A stretch of DNA of 64,000 nt from Armigeres subalbatus (Eukaryota; Arthropoda; Insecta; Diptera; Culicidae), in assembly GCF_024139115.2 (NCBI RefSeq), contig NC_085140.1, positions 28,941,806-29,005,805 on the forward strand, in the 5' to 3' direction. This document shows positions 36,177-47,811 of this stretch, piece after piece (position 1 is the stretch's first letter; the number at the start of each line of letters is the position of its first letter). The notes under the pieces are model-generated. The model did not search any database. It saw only the letters and a program-made list of their open reading frames with translations, and had not been told where the DNA came from. A program made the translations under genes and the position numbers.

Positions 36177-36709
36177 TATTCGCTCTTTGATTTGTATGGA
36201 GATCAGCAGTGTTTATATACAGTAAAACACTAGAATTCTTATGAAAAGTTTTAGAAATCGTAAAAAAAAACTTATTTTAGATGGGTTATGAAAAAAATGT
36301 TATTTGTCATACATCACATTATAATTTCTTTAGAAAGAAAAAGGGACGCCTTCCTATTACCATTTTGGTTTTATGCTGGTTTTATAAGTTAAAATGTTGC
36401 TTGGGCTATTAATGTTTTTGCCAAGGTAGCTAAGTTTGTCCGCTACGGCTCAGGGAATGTAAGTATGTATGATGAAATCGTTCCATAATCGCACGGTTTG
36501 TTATATGTTTGCCTATTGACTATAGGCAATGATGATAGCGCGAAAACAAAATGGGGGCTAGGTGATGCTTGTTTATTACATCCCACAAGGCATATATTAC
36601 GACTATTTTTAAATGCTTGGTAAAACATCGAAACACATTTTAGCTGGAGAATTAGTCAATTTTTCGGATTAGAAATTTGATACGATCCAATCGTTCAATT
36701 GAGGCAATT
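36177..36709. other. no gene seen
   Basis: AT-rich. Contains a partial MITE at about 36361-36410 that matches the one at 26603-26702. Confidence 0.5.
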
Positions 36710-37320
36710 GTTCGGTTTAAGCCAAGGGAACGGATAATCCTTTCTTTCCAAGGATGCATTTGACCATCAGAAGGCAAACTAAGATATGGTTCCTGTGTGG
36801 CTTCGTGTCATCGGAAAGGACCAGCCGAATACGTTATGTATTTGTCGGAGATAAAATAGTACTTACTAGAAATACTAGAATAAGAGATCGGCGAAGACGC
36901 CATCTTGTTTCCAATCGAACCATCAAAAGTGGTTCCAATTCGACTTGTTTACTTTTTGCTTCCATAAGAAGCAAGCAAAAAGTTCAAGTGCTGCCAGTAT
37001 AATTTAAACAATTTCATGCATTTTCATACGTTGCCATTTCGTCAGTTTTTAACTTCGCCGGTCTCTTGTTATAGGGTTGCTAGTACTTACGTGTCGTCCG
37101 TAACTAATAAGGGGAAACCCGGTTGTTTTGCAAACGTATCGTAAGTCATGGCCTACTGACGCCCAATTCAAATTATGCCTCGTTGGTGCGGTTGCGTATG
37201 GTGAGTCATATGAAAAGTAAGATCAATAAGATAGATATCGGCAATGCATATTATGCATATAACACACTGACAAACGAGAATTCAAATAACTATAAATTCA
37301 TGGCATACATTTGAGTCTCT
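36710..37320 (+). repeat. direct repeat flanking the 58 bp minisatellite (left copy)
   Basis: Blocks such as GACCAGCCGAATACG, TTGCAAACG, TAAGTCATGGCCTAC, AATTATGCCTCGTTGG and GATAGATATCGGCAATG occur in the same order at 39662-39960. The left copy has extra sequence near 36860-37080. The start (CCAAGGATGCATTTG) resembles the short repeats at 40005-40250. Confidence 0.75.
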
Positions 37321-37854
37321 AGCAGTGATGGATATTCATTATTGATACGTAGTGTATGTCGGATCCGATCATACCTAGGGGTAGCGACTTAGCTGACACT
37401 TGAAAAAGCTGTTCGAAGTGCTCGCTGATCAGTTGGGTCGGTCAGTAGCTGATCATTCGAGTTTTCACAGGCATCGTTGCATTCATCTTTGCCCCGTTTA
37501 AGCGTCGTGAGATATCATAGAGGGGGTGAATGTCCCTGGTTGCTGCGGCTCTCATCTCTCTCTATTTCATTGGCGAAAGAGTCCGCCCACGCTCACTTGT
37601 CCCGTGGCTTAAGCCAAACTCTCTAGTGCTAAGTGAGTAAGAACAACTCAACTTTAAGTAAACTTTCATTTCCGTGTGTTTCTTTTGTTCGTGTCACATA
37701 ATTGCTTTTCAACGAGGTGTCTTCCTCCTGTTGACTGTGCTCGTATCCATCGTCACTAGTCTCAGAAACTAGGTACAATGAAGAACAAACATATTTTCCA
37801 GGGGTTTGTATTTTGTTTAAGTTGATACTTTTTGTTTTATCGATTCTAATACAT
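37321..37854. other. no gene seen
   Basis: Unassigned sequence of higher complexity (37330-37650), then AT-rich. No ORF with support. Confidence 0.5.
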
Positions 37855-39505
37855 ACAGAGCACTACTCGCGCTCAAAATATTTCAGCTCTTTAATACTCA
37901 CTGAGCACTTTTATGAGCAGCACTCGTGGTCAAAATATTTCAGCAATTTTGAATACGCTCTGAGCACTTTTGCGAGCTCAACTCGCGCTCAAAATGTTTT
38001 GCGAGTTCATTACGAACTGAGTACTTTTGCAAATACCATTCGCGCTCAAAATATTTTAGCGATTTTTCATACGCATTAAGCACTTTAGCGAGCACCACTC
38101 TCGCTCAAAATATTTTAGCGATTTTCCACAAGCACTGAACACTTTTGCGAGCACCACTCGCGCTCAAAATGTTTTAGCGATTTGGATACGCACTGAACAC
38201 TAATGCGAGCACCACTCGCGCTCAAAATGTTTTAACTATTTGGACACGCACTGAGCACTTTTGCGAGCACCACTTGCGCTCAAAATGTTTCAGCTATTTC
38301 GATACGCACTGAGCACTTATGCGAGTACCACTCGCGCTCAAAATGTTTCAGCTATTTGGATACGCACTGAGCACTTATGCGAGCACAACTCACGCTCAAC
38401 ATGTTTTAGCGATTTGGATACGCACTGAGCACTTTTGCGAGCACCACTCGCGCTTAAAATGTTTTAGCGATTTGGATACGCACTGAGCACTTTTGCGAGC
38501 ACCACTCGCGCTCAAAATATTTTAGCGATTTTTCACACGCACTGAGCACTTTTGCGAGCACCACTCGCGCTCAAAATGTGTTAGCGATTCGGATACGAAC
38601 TGAGCATTTATGCGAGCACTAGTCGCGCTTAAAATGTTTGAGCGATTTTCCACAATCACTGAGCACTTTTTCGAGCACCACTCGCGCTCAAAATGTTTTA
38701 GCGATTTGGATACGCACTGAGCACTTTTTCGAGCACTACTCGCGCTCAAAATATTTAAGCGATTTTCCACACGCACTGAGCACTTTTGCGAGCACCACTC
38801 GCGCTCAAAATGGTTTAGCGATTCTGATACGCACTGAGCACTTATGCGAGCACCACTCGCGCTTAAAATGTTTTAGCGATTTTCCACAAGTACTGAGCAC
38901 TTTTTCGAGCATCACTCGCGCTCAAAATGTTTTAGCGATTTGGATACGCACTGAGCACTTTTTCGAGCACCACTCGCGCTCAAAATATTTTAGCGATTTT
39001 CCACACGCACTGAGCACTTTTGCGAGCACCACTCGCGCTCAAAATGTTTTAGCGATTTTCCACAAGCACTGAGCACTTTTGCGAGCACCACTCGCGCTCA
39101 AAATGTTTTAGCGATTTGGATACGCACTGAGCACTTTTGCGAGCACCACTCGCGCTCAAAATGTTTTAGCGATTTGGATACGCACTGAGCACTTATGCGA
39201 GCACCACTCGCGCTCAAAATGTTTTAGCGATTTGGATACGCACTGAGCACTTTTGCGAGCACCACTCGCGCTCAAAATATTTAAGCGATTTTTCACACGC
39301 ACTGAGCACTTTTGCGAACACCACTCGCGCTCAAAATGTTTTAGCGATTCGGATACGCACTGAGCACTTATGCAAGCACCACTCGCACTTAAAATGTTTT
39401 AGCGATTTGGATACGCACTGAGCTCTTTTGCGAGCACCACTCACACTCAAAATGTTTAAGAGATTTTTTTACACGCACTGAGCACTTTTGCCAGCAGCAC
39501 CCACG
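37855..39505 (+). repeat. 58 bp minisatellite, about 28 units
   Basis: The unit runs GAGCACTTTTGCGAGCACC, ACTCGCGCTCAAAATG, TTTTAGCGATTTGGATACGC, ACT (57-60 bp). Two unit variants alternate irregularly, with GGATACGC or CCACACGC before CACTGAGC. GCGAGC and the CGCGCTC that follows make a small hairpin in each unit. Short ORFs inside (for example 38638-39072) are by-products of the array. Confidence 0.9.
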
Positions 39506-39661
39506 CTTTTTTGTAGTTTCATTATGCATTTTTATTTATTAACTTTGATCGGCCCATCTTTTTCCGATGCGGAATTCATTAATTTGGAAAACAGCCAGGT
39601 TATCTGGTAAATCGAAAAATTAACGTTAAGCTCTAATTATACCCGGCAAGGATCGCCAAAT

Positions 39662-40250
39662 GTGTGACTTCGTGTCATCGAAAAAGGACCAGCCGAATAC
39701 GTTTGAATTTGTCGGGGACAAAACAGTACCTATGTGTCGTCCGTAATTAATCAGGGGAAAACTGGTTGCTTTGCAAACGTGTTGTAAGTCATGGCCTACT
39801 TACGCTCAATTCAAATTATGCCTCGTTGGCGCGGTTGCGTATGGCGAGTCATGTGAGACGTAAGATCGATAAGATAGATATCGGCAATGGATATTATGCA
39901 TATTACACACTGCCAAACAAGAATTCAAATAACTATAAATTCATAGCACACAGTTCCCTTATTTAATTAAGACATTTGCTCAGTATAAGGCAAGGGAAGG
40001 TATGATCCATGTTATCTAAGAATGCATTTTCCTGTCAGAAGGCAAAAGACGATATGGTTCCTGCTTTCAATTCAGGCATTTACTCGGTTAAAGGCAAGGT
40101 AGAATATGATCCCTTCTTTCAAAGGATGCATCTTCTCGACAGACGGCAAGAGAAGATATGGTTCCTTCTTTCAAAGGATGCATTTGCCCAGCAGAAGCCA
40201 GAAAGGCTATGATTCTTTATAAACAATAAAAACAAATACAAGAGGTGACC
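39662..40250 (+). repeat. direct repeat flanking the minisatellite (right copy) plus short tandem units
   Basis: 39662-39960 is the right copy of 36785-37320. From 40005 a loosely repeated unit of about 80-90 bp (ATGGTTCCTTCTTTCAAAGG and ATGCAT) occurs about three times. Confidence 0.7.
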
Positions 40251-40308
40251 TGATCCCTTCTTTTAAAGGGTGCATTTGCTATATAACAATAGACTCCGCT
40301 TGACAAAT

Positions 40309-40539
40309 CGGGACTGATTTGCGATTTGGGCGTAACTTATTTTGTAAACAAACATTGGAAGGCAAATTCCTGCTAAAGCAAGCATTTTCTGAGAAAACCA
40401 CCGTATGTATACGATAGAATAGGCTTTCCTTTATCAGATAAGGGAATTAGTTTTGGAGTAAAATGCTTGTCTTCTACGGAATCGATAAAATAATGTTTGT
40501 TTACAAAATAAGTTACGCCCAAATCGCAAATCAGTCCCG
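40309..40539. mobile_element. MITE with ~46 bp inverted repeats
   Basis: CGGGACTGATTTGCGATTTG at the left is mirrored at 40520-40539, and pairing continues through GGGCGTAACTTATTTTGTAA and AACAAACATT. AAAT-like sequence flanks both sides. 231 bp, non-coding. Confidence 0.8.
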
Positions 40540-40919
40540 AAATGGCAGTGATGTTTGCGTGCATGAGCGTTTTGGGAGAGCGCGAAAATATAATTTCTGT
40601 AAAAAAAACTTTTCATAACGCTTGAGAGAATGCGAATTTCTTTCCGAATAAAAGGGAGAAATGGGCAAGTTTACTAGCATACTCTTACACGAGAAAAAAA
40701 AAAACAAGCCACCAATGTTAAATTAATTTATTGCTGATTTATTTCGCAGGTAGGTGTGTCAATATTTTAAATGTTCCCGTTTTTACAGAAAGCTTATTTA
40801 TTCTTAATTTGCTACGCCTTACAATCCAGTTTCCAATTAGAATGTATTGCCCATATGATGGAAACAATATAGCCAGTGTTGGGAAATGTACATTTAAAAA
40901 ATCTGATTATGCGAATATG
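40540..40919. other. no gene seen
   Basis: AT-rich sequence without a supported feature. Confidence 0.5.
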
Positions 40920-41075
40920 TCTCGCTTCACTTTTCAAAAGGACCTAAGTAACATTTTTTCATGAGTTAATTTGAGTACTGCAATCAAAAGCTTTCATGTT
41001 TTTCTGTTGATTGCGATATTCAAATTAATTCATGAAAAAAATGTTACTTAGGTCCTTTTGAAAACTTAAGCGAGA
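40920..41075. mobile_element. foldback MITE, copy 1
   Basis: TCTCGCTT at the left and AAGCGAGA at the right begin a pairing of about 65 bp per arm (TTTTCAAAAGGACCTAAGTA, then ACATTTTTTCATGA) around a loop of about 25 bp. The second copy is at 58859-59015. Confidence 0.85.
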
Positions 41076-41520
41076 TTTACATTTTATCCAGTCAAATTTC
41101 AGAGCGGTTTGCATCTGAATGATTTTTTTTGTTTCGGCTCGTGCACAGCGCAAACAGCACAGAATCGAGTTTAATTTCTTGTGGCGCAAAGCCTAGAAAA
41201 AGTGCTAGCCGCAGGTACTGATTTATCAGTTTTAAATCTCTAAAATAAGCAAGGAGTTATGAAATGAATATTTTCCACTAAAAACGGTTATACGTTTTGA
41301 AATTATTGTACGAAAACTTTAATTGTGGAGAGAGAAAATAGTAAAAGCATGTGCTGACTGTCGTCTGCTTGGCGTGGCTGCTGCTGCGGCTGCCGTGATT
41401 TTTTTCCTGTGATTGCATGGAAGAATGAATGGAAAAAATAAATGGCAACCATTTCAGTCCCTGAACGTAACTGAATGGCTCGACAAGTCTTACTTATTAA
41501 TCTCACAGCTCAAATAACAA
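41076..41520. other. no gene seen
   Basis: Unassigned; no ORF or repeat recognised. Confidence 0.5.
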
Positions 41521-41700
41521 TTATGCCAAACGGCATTATGCCAATCGACTGTGTGTCAAACGGGGTACAATATGCCAAACGGCTATTTTGCCAAACGACA
41601 TTTTTTTTTTCTTTTTATTAAAGAGGCTTTCAACTCTTGGCTGGTTCACCTCTGGGAAAAAAATACGACATTATGCCAAACGGGGTACAATCAACAAAAC
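41521..41700. repeat. ATGCCAAACG short repeats
   Basis: The words ATGCCAAACGG and TTTTGCCAAACG recur five times, two of them followed by GGGTACAAT. The run is interrupted by the micro-insertion at 41603-41664. Confidence 0.7.
41603..41664 (-). mobile_element. micro retro-insertion 1 (62 bp, hairpin plus poly(A))
   Basis: Flanked by ACGACATT at 41595-41602 and 41665-41672. On the minus strand it reads as a hairpin (AGAGG and the matching CCTCT), then TTTAATAAAAAG and a run of A. Same family as the insertions at 41966-42016 and 42973-43027. Confidence 0.7.
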
Positions 41701-41965
41701 ATAAGCATCGATTGCGTTTTTACGCTTTTTAGAGCGAAATCCTTTTTTCGGCGAGTGAGCGAAGCGATGCGATTCTGTCCGAGAAACCCAAGGGCGATGC
41801 CCTCCCTACTGGAGTCTACACACGAAACCAAGCCCTTAAAATCTATATAATAAGGGGTCGTTCAATAATAACGTAAGCATTTTTTCTAGGTTTTTCGGGC
41901 TATTCTTTCTATTTGAAAATGGGCCATGCCCTTTTCAAACCATAGAAGCAAAATGGATTCGCATT

Positions 41966-42016
41966 TTTTTTTCTGTTTAACGAGACTTTACCCAACAGAG
42001 AGTATTCGTCTCTCAT
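41966..42016 (-). mobile_element. micro retro-insertion 2 (51 bp)
   Basis: Flanked by ATTCGCATT at 41957-41965 and 42017-42025. The minus strand has GAGAC at its start and the matching GTCTC before GTTAAACAG and an A-run. Same layout as insertions 1 and 3. Confidence 0.7.
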
Positions 42017-42044
42017 ATTCGCATTCAATAACCTTGAAGGCTCT

Positions 42045-42700
42045 AAAGTCTACACGCGTAACCAAATGACTGATATCTCTTTTTGAAAATGGTTCATGCC
42101 CTATTTGATCTATTTGACCAAATTAAATGCACCTTAAATAACTGTTCCGTTTCACGTCATCTTATAATTCCCTTGAAGTATAAGCCTTAAGGTCTATACG
42201 CACCACCAAAGGGCTGATATCTCTTTTTTGAAAATGGTTCATGCCCTTTTCAATCCGTAGAATAAAACTGTATACGCCTTCAATAACTGTTTCGTCCTAG
42301 ATCGTCCAAGAATTCCCTGGAGTCTAGGCCTTAAGGTCTACACGCGCAACCAAAGGGTTGTTACCACTTTATGAAAATGGTTCATGCCCTTTTCAATCCG
42401 TAGAATCAAATTGGATATGCCTTTAATAAATGTTTCGTCCCAGGTCATCCAAGAATTTCCTGGAGTATAGGCCTTGAGGTCTACAGGATCTATTTAACCA
42501 AATAGTATACCCCTTCAATAACTGTTCTGTTTCAGGTCATCCAAGAATTTCTTGGAGTATAAAATTCCACACAGGTTTGTTTTTTGAAAATAGTTCTTGC
42601 TCTATTTGATCTATTAAACCAAATTAAATATTCCTTCAATAGCTATTCCCCTCCAGGTGCTCCAAGAATTACTGGAATATAGGCCTAGGATCTGCAGCAT
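42045..42700 (+). repeat. ~130 bp tandem repeat, about five units
   Basis: Repeating order: GGTCTACACGC, then AAAATGGTTCATGCCCTTTT, CAATCCGTAGAA, CCTTCAATAACTGTTTCGTC, and CCAAGAATTCCCTGGAGT. Units diverge by 15-30% by eye. A related first block lies near 41880-41960. Confidence 0.75.
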
Positions 42701-42972
42701 TTGTTGTTGTGTACATTTCTAGAAGTGACGGGTTCTACGTATCTACGTAGTCATGCGTCCACAGTTCGTACAACCGATCATTATGCAAAAAAGCGTTCAT
42801 GTGTATTTTTTTCGGGAACAACATGACGGATTCGGGAATCAAGGTGTATTTTTGAATTCGGGAACGCTTTTTTTGCGCATAGGGCTGCCCTCTTATAGTT
42901 TCTGAATTTGATCCACAATTCATGCTGTAATTTGTGTTTTGATAACAACGTTTCCTTCGTTTTTTATCTACC

Positions 42973-43027
42973 TTTTTTATATCTTTATTAAAGAGACTTC
43001 CAGCCCAAAGCTGGCTCGTCTCGTACA
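42973..43027 (-). mobile_element. micro retro-insertion 3 (55 bp)
   Basis: Flanked by TTTTATCTACC at 42962-42972 and 43028-43038. The minus strand reads GAGACGAGCCAGC, then GGCTGGAAGTCTC (stem), then TTTAATAAAG and an A-rich end. This is the best-paired hairpin of the three. Confidence 0.75.
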
Positions 43028-43038
43028 TTTTATCTACC

Positions 43039-44202
43039 TCTTGGATTGAACAATTAGACGAACTCTAAACTAACTTTGTTGCACATGTCACCTACAAAAT
43101 TGGATCAACCATCCAAATGTTCAAGATCAAAGTCTACAGAGCAAAATATATTTTTGAACAGACACTCTATAGAAATGAACAGAAATTTTCAATTTAGGGA
43201 ACGCACATGTAGCTGTTTGCTAAACAGAAATCCTTCCTCGTGGCATCCACAAGGTTTTTAAAACCACATTCAGATGAAAATAAAACCGGAAAACATGCAT
43301 TCGTTAATTTCAAGCTACAGGTGAGCAGGTGCACCAGAACAGACTATGGAAGCATCTAATATTCCATCCCAAGCAAGTGCGGAAAAACAAGAACACCACG
43401 CGACTTCTCAAACGAGTGGCAAAATTTGCCCAGGGTGAAAATAGATGGATGTGAAGACATCATAAGCTGGCCAACCGCAGACCACTTTCATCTTCTCCTG
43501 TATTTTCTCGTTTTCCGGCCGTGATAATCCAAGAGAGGATTTTGACGCTTTAATTCCAGTGGTGCTGTGAAAATAAAATGCGATATAATGTGTTAATTGA
43601 ATGAAATGTGTTTCTCATTTACATATTTCGTATTTTATAAATCACTTCAAATAATTATAATTGTTAATTCCGAAATGAAAAAAAAAATATTGAAGGAATG
43701 TGAAACGTCACAGAACTGACAGTGAATAAAATTTAGTTCATATTCCCGATGGTATTCGCCAGTTTATCAACGCCACGTCTAATTGCCAATATATTCGCAA
43801 AACAATCGTCTCATTGTCACATTTGGGATATTTTTATACACCAATGTGCGTAAAAAGAAAACAACATCAGCCAGCAACAACGTGAAGCTTTGCCCCTATA
43901 CTTGACTGGCAGTTCAGCCATAGTGCCAAAAATAGATCCAATTTAAGCGTTGTGCTCGTTCTTACCGTCGTGCCGTCACCACACCACGTAAGTGTACCGT
44001 TTCATGCCAGTTTTCGACCACTTTAACCATTTCTAAACAAAAATGGTGAATATGTATATTGAATTAACTTGTTGGTCCAAAATTTACCATTAGTAGTTTT
44101 AATGATAAATCCAGATAAATCGAAAATACTTAAAATACTTAGCTACTGACTTTCTTAAAATATATTTATTGGACTCTATTGGGTTAATAATAGAGTATGT
44201 AA
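43039..44202. other. no gene seen
   Basis: Unassigned sequence, partly of normal complexity (43320-43560 and 43740-44000), with no ORF that shows a domain and no clear repeat. Confidence 0.5.
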
Positions 44203-44338
44203 ATGGAAGATAATAATTTATGGAATCTTAACCCGGGAGAAAGCATGTTTTTGAGAGAAAAAATATATCACATAAAAATGGATGTTTTCGATTATATTCC
44301 GACTCCGATCCAGCACGGTACCATAGGTAGCGGAAAAA

Positions 44339-44590
44339 TTACCCACCCAAATAGCTCCTCCGCCGTTCACGTTGTTGCAATAAATCATCGAGCAGAGCTG
44401 TCAATATTTCCAATACACGTAATGCGCGCAAACTGTAACCGGAACCATCTGGAACCACTTTCGGTGTGGTTTTTCCGCCCGTTCTCTGTTTTACTTTCAG
44501 ACTCTTCCGATGGCCATGCGGATAGCGATCAAGGCCTCCATCTCGCGAGAAGCACCGATCATCAAATCGTCCAGTCGGGACTACCTTCAT
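44339..44590 (-). other. possible exon or exon remnant
   Basis: A GC-richer island (44320-44640) in AT-rich DNA. The minus frame gives an 83-residue peptide with a basic part and a leucine-rich helix-like end (LRALRVLEILTALLDDLLQQ) that stops just after a GGTGGGTAA, which could also be a donor (GG|GTAATT). An overlapping + strand ORF (44203-44661, 152 codons) is also open. Neither matches a family I know. Weak candidate only. Confidence 0.25.
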
Positions 44591-44661
44591 CGGTCATCAT
44601 CGTACTCGCGGCTAAAGTGAAACCACCATTGCCGTTCCCTTCGCCCGGGGATGAATCATAG

Positions 44662-46059
44662 GTTTTTTTTCGTTAAGTTAGGTCTTGGAATAAGGAACAG
44701 TGGTATCCGAGTGATTAGTGATAGAAAATAAACATTGTAAATATTAAAATAAAATATGCTTAAAACCATTTGAATCAAGGTCAAATTCAAAACTTGTAAG
44801 TAAATGTTTTATTGCAGGCAATAAATATTTTAAAATGAATTTATCAGTCAATATATAAGTTAATTACGTATGACAATCCCAGATTAAGGTTGATTTAGTG
44901 ATTTCCGAAAAAGGGAAACTAGACAGTTGTCAACACCTCTTGTAGATTCCAACTCCCCTTTCTCGGATAGCAGTCTTCAAATTATTTACCACAATTTCAG
45001 TGAATTCGGTAGAGATTTAGATGTGGCGTAAATAAGTTCTGTGATTATATGGAAATTCGTCTCCTCTTTCTTCTGTACTCGCATTACATTGGCAATTGAC
45101 GGTTTAGTGTTCGCCACGCATAGTTATTACACCCAACTGGTGATTGTTAGATTTTCTAAATTCTGCATAAGTACCTACTAAACCTGTATAAGAACTGGGT
45201 ATATGCGAAAATGCTAGATTCTTATACAAATAATGTTTGAGACCTTAGAATTTTGAAAACGTTTTTTACAATTTTTGTGAGCATACATTTTTTAATAAGA
45301 ATCTAATAATTTCGCATATGCCCGGTTCTTATAAAGTTTTAGGTAGGTTCGTACACAGAATTGTTAGAAAAAGGAAAGTTACAAGTTTTGCATTCATAAA
45401 TCGGCATCGTGATCGGCACTCTTACACCCATAAAAGTCGAGTAAATGTCCAACCCGAACAAATTTAATCAACGAATGAATAAATTATCGATTAAGAGTTG
45501 AATCAAAGTGTGTTACGATTTAAATTTTTTTTTTGCACATTAAAAAAATGCATATCCCTCATTATAGATTTCTGGTAAAATTGAATTGAATCGATATTCG
45601 AAGGCCATAATAAAGACAAAAGAGTGGCTATCTGCATCACTGAGATGCCGCAAACAAACTGGCAGTGACTAAAAACGTACATCAAGCTAAAAAACAATCC
45701 TTGCCCAAAAACCAAAGTCGTAATGTTATTTTTATATCGTGCTTATACTTACTAGGGCACCCTAGTAAGTACCCTAGTAAGTACCCCCACCCCTTTCGGG
45801 AAGGATGTCAAAAATCACAGAAGAGAGCTAGGTTTCCACTTTCTTCAGCAAAAATATTCATCAGGACGTCGGCTTCACAGAAGTCTAGTTTGACTACACC
45901 ATGAAGACCCAGATATCGAAAACCTTGGGAAGATTTCGCTACTGAGAGTATGCAGATGAATCTGAAATGTTTAGATCTTATACCATATTTTTGATAAGTC
46001 TAAACACTCAATCAAATTAAGTTATCTTGATAGTCGAGACAGTGATCAATTTTCAGGAA
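44662..46059. other. no gene seen
   Basis: AT-rich, mostly unassigned. A small tandem ACCCTAGTAAGT motif lies near 45760-45785. Confidence 0.5.
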
Positions 46060-46685
46060 TACGATATGCTCAAAGTTCTCCAAAACGTTCTCGAACTAGC
46101 ACTACGGTATCTACTAGATTAACCAAGACTTATGCAATGTCCTCATCATCGAAATATACCCATTTTCGTCCAATAGGTATATGCACATCATGTAAACCCT
46201 ATTTTCTTGGGCACGCGATGCTCACGGTACTCCAAAACGTTCTCAAGTTCAACCTAAAGTATCTACCGGATCAACCGAGGCTTTTTGCTATGCCCTCAAC
46301 ATCGATCTGTACCCAACCTTATTCATTAAGCACATACGCACCATGTAAACCCAATTATCTTGAATACGAGATGTTCAAGGTACTCAAAAACAGTCTCGAG
46401 TTACCAGATCAATCAAGGCTTTTGCAATGTCCTTATCGTCAGTACCCGAACCGCACACATGTTACATAGAAGTTTTTGCAATCTATATACAACTAAATTC
46501 GGTTACATTTGAGTTGCAGCAACCAAATCGGTCCGACTTGTGCTGCTGAGGTATGTACCCAATCCAGTCCAAAAAGCATATGATCATAATTTCCATGAAC
46601 ATAAGATGTCCAAGGTCTTCCAAAATGTTCTTGAGTTGATCTACCAGATGCACAATAACTAAAGATGTGTTTATATCGGGCAATG
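46060..46685 (+). repeat. ~170-190 bp degenerate tandem repeat, four units
   Basis: Each unit contains CTCCAAAACGTTCTC or a variant, ACC(A/G)GATCAACC, and GCAATGTCC. Units start near 46065, 46210, 46370 and 46600. A partial AGCAGCACA-family MITE (46493-46551) lies between the third and fourth. A related CATTAAGCACATACGC-like block reappears near 48748-48835. Confidence 0.65.
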
Positions 46686-46766
46686 TCCATATTATTATTA
46701 TTTATTCAGATTAAGGCCAAAGTGGCCTGTGCGAGTCTTCTCCATTCGGCTCGGTCCATGGCTAGT

Positions 46767-47793
46767 AGATCTGTTCAAATTTCAAAAAGTTTCTTAAAAT
46801 CGACCGGTCAACTGGTATTCACAATTCTTATGCTAAGATAGACTTCTGGTGGAAATTTCAGCTCAATTGGTTCAAATTTAGGTGTGCTTCAAATCGATTT
46901 ATTGTTTTTGGCATAATTTTGCCCGTAAAAAAATCGCAACTCTGAGTGGGATGAACGAAATTCATTGCAACAACAACTAAATGAAAGCCATACCTATCCT
47001 CGAAAACTTTGTAGAACATTGTGTTATAATCGGAACAGATCTTCTACGCGTTTCAACATATTTCGTCCTTCGAGATACTCAAAAATCAACATTTTTCATT
47101 GATAAAAGGCCTATGAAATCAGATGTTTTTTTGGGTTGAATTCGTCGGGAAGTTGCAGCTACACATTTATTTTAGTATAGCACGGTATAAAGTCTTAAGC
47201 GGGTATTAAATCAAAATTGAGAAGTGGATTCACATTTTAATTTGCTTAATTGATTGCCTTATTATAAATACTTGCACGCTGGCAAGCATTTCCATCGAAC
47301 AAGTTACCATTTCTTTTCGATGATCGTCATCAAATATTTTTGGTTGGGGGTCGTTCAACAATGATGTCACAGGTTTAAGGGGGAGAGGGGGTCTAAGATT
47401 TTGTGACAGTACATATACTAGGTATACAAAAAAGCGTGACAGAGGGGGGAGGTGGGGTCTAGAAATCTCAAAAAGTAGTGGACGTCATATTGGAATCGCC
47501 CCTTGGGACCTTAGATGTTGAGACAATGTAGTCATTGGGGACCTGGTAGATTGTCATTCAATTTTACCATCATGCTGCAACGGCATAGCGTATCTGGTGC
47601 AGATGGTAGGGCGTTCGGCTGATAATCAAAGTGTCATGAATCGAATCGCACAGAATTTGAACCAAAATTTTGTTTGTCAACTTTTTACAACAATTGAGCT
47701 GAAATTTTCACCAGAAGTCTATCTTAGCATAAGAATTGTGAATACCAGTTGACCGGTCGATTTTAAGAAACTTTTTGAAATTTGAACAGATCT
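46767..47793. mobile_element. long-TIR DNA element, 1.03 kb (MULE-like?)
   Basis: Terminal inverted repeats of about 95 bp start AGATCTGTTCAAATTTC and, at the right, mirror it up to CAGATCT (47787-47793). ATGGCTA occurs on both outer sides (46758-46764, 47795-47801). Long TIRs with a duplication of about 7-9 bp suggest a Mutator-like element; no transposase is present. It splits the 3' end of RTE copy 1. Confidence 0.7.
47347..47502. mobile_element. MITE nested in the long-TIR element
   Basis: Ends GGGGTCGTTCAACAATGATG and, inverted, GGGGCGATTCCAATATGACG, with TTG on both sides (47344-47346, 47503-47505). G-rich interior (GGGGGAGAGGGGG). Related in style to 12488-12714 and 49339-50829. Confidence 0.65.
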
Positions 47794-47811
47794 AATGGCT
47801 ACAGCTACACG

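Noticed and set aside
38638..39072. 144-codon ORF
   Set aside because: Lies wholly in the 58 bp minisatellite.
37855..39505. regular repeat array considered as CRISPR
   Set aside because: Units are contiguous without unique spacers, in eukaryotic intron-like DNA; it is a minisatellite.
47578..47660. second tRNA-like motif (loop CTGATAA, box A-like TGGTGCAGATGG)
   Set aside because: Stems pair poorly and box B is weak; at most a decayed SINE head inside the long-TIR element.
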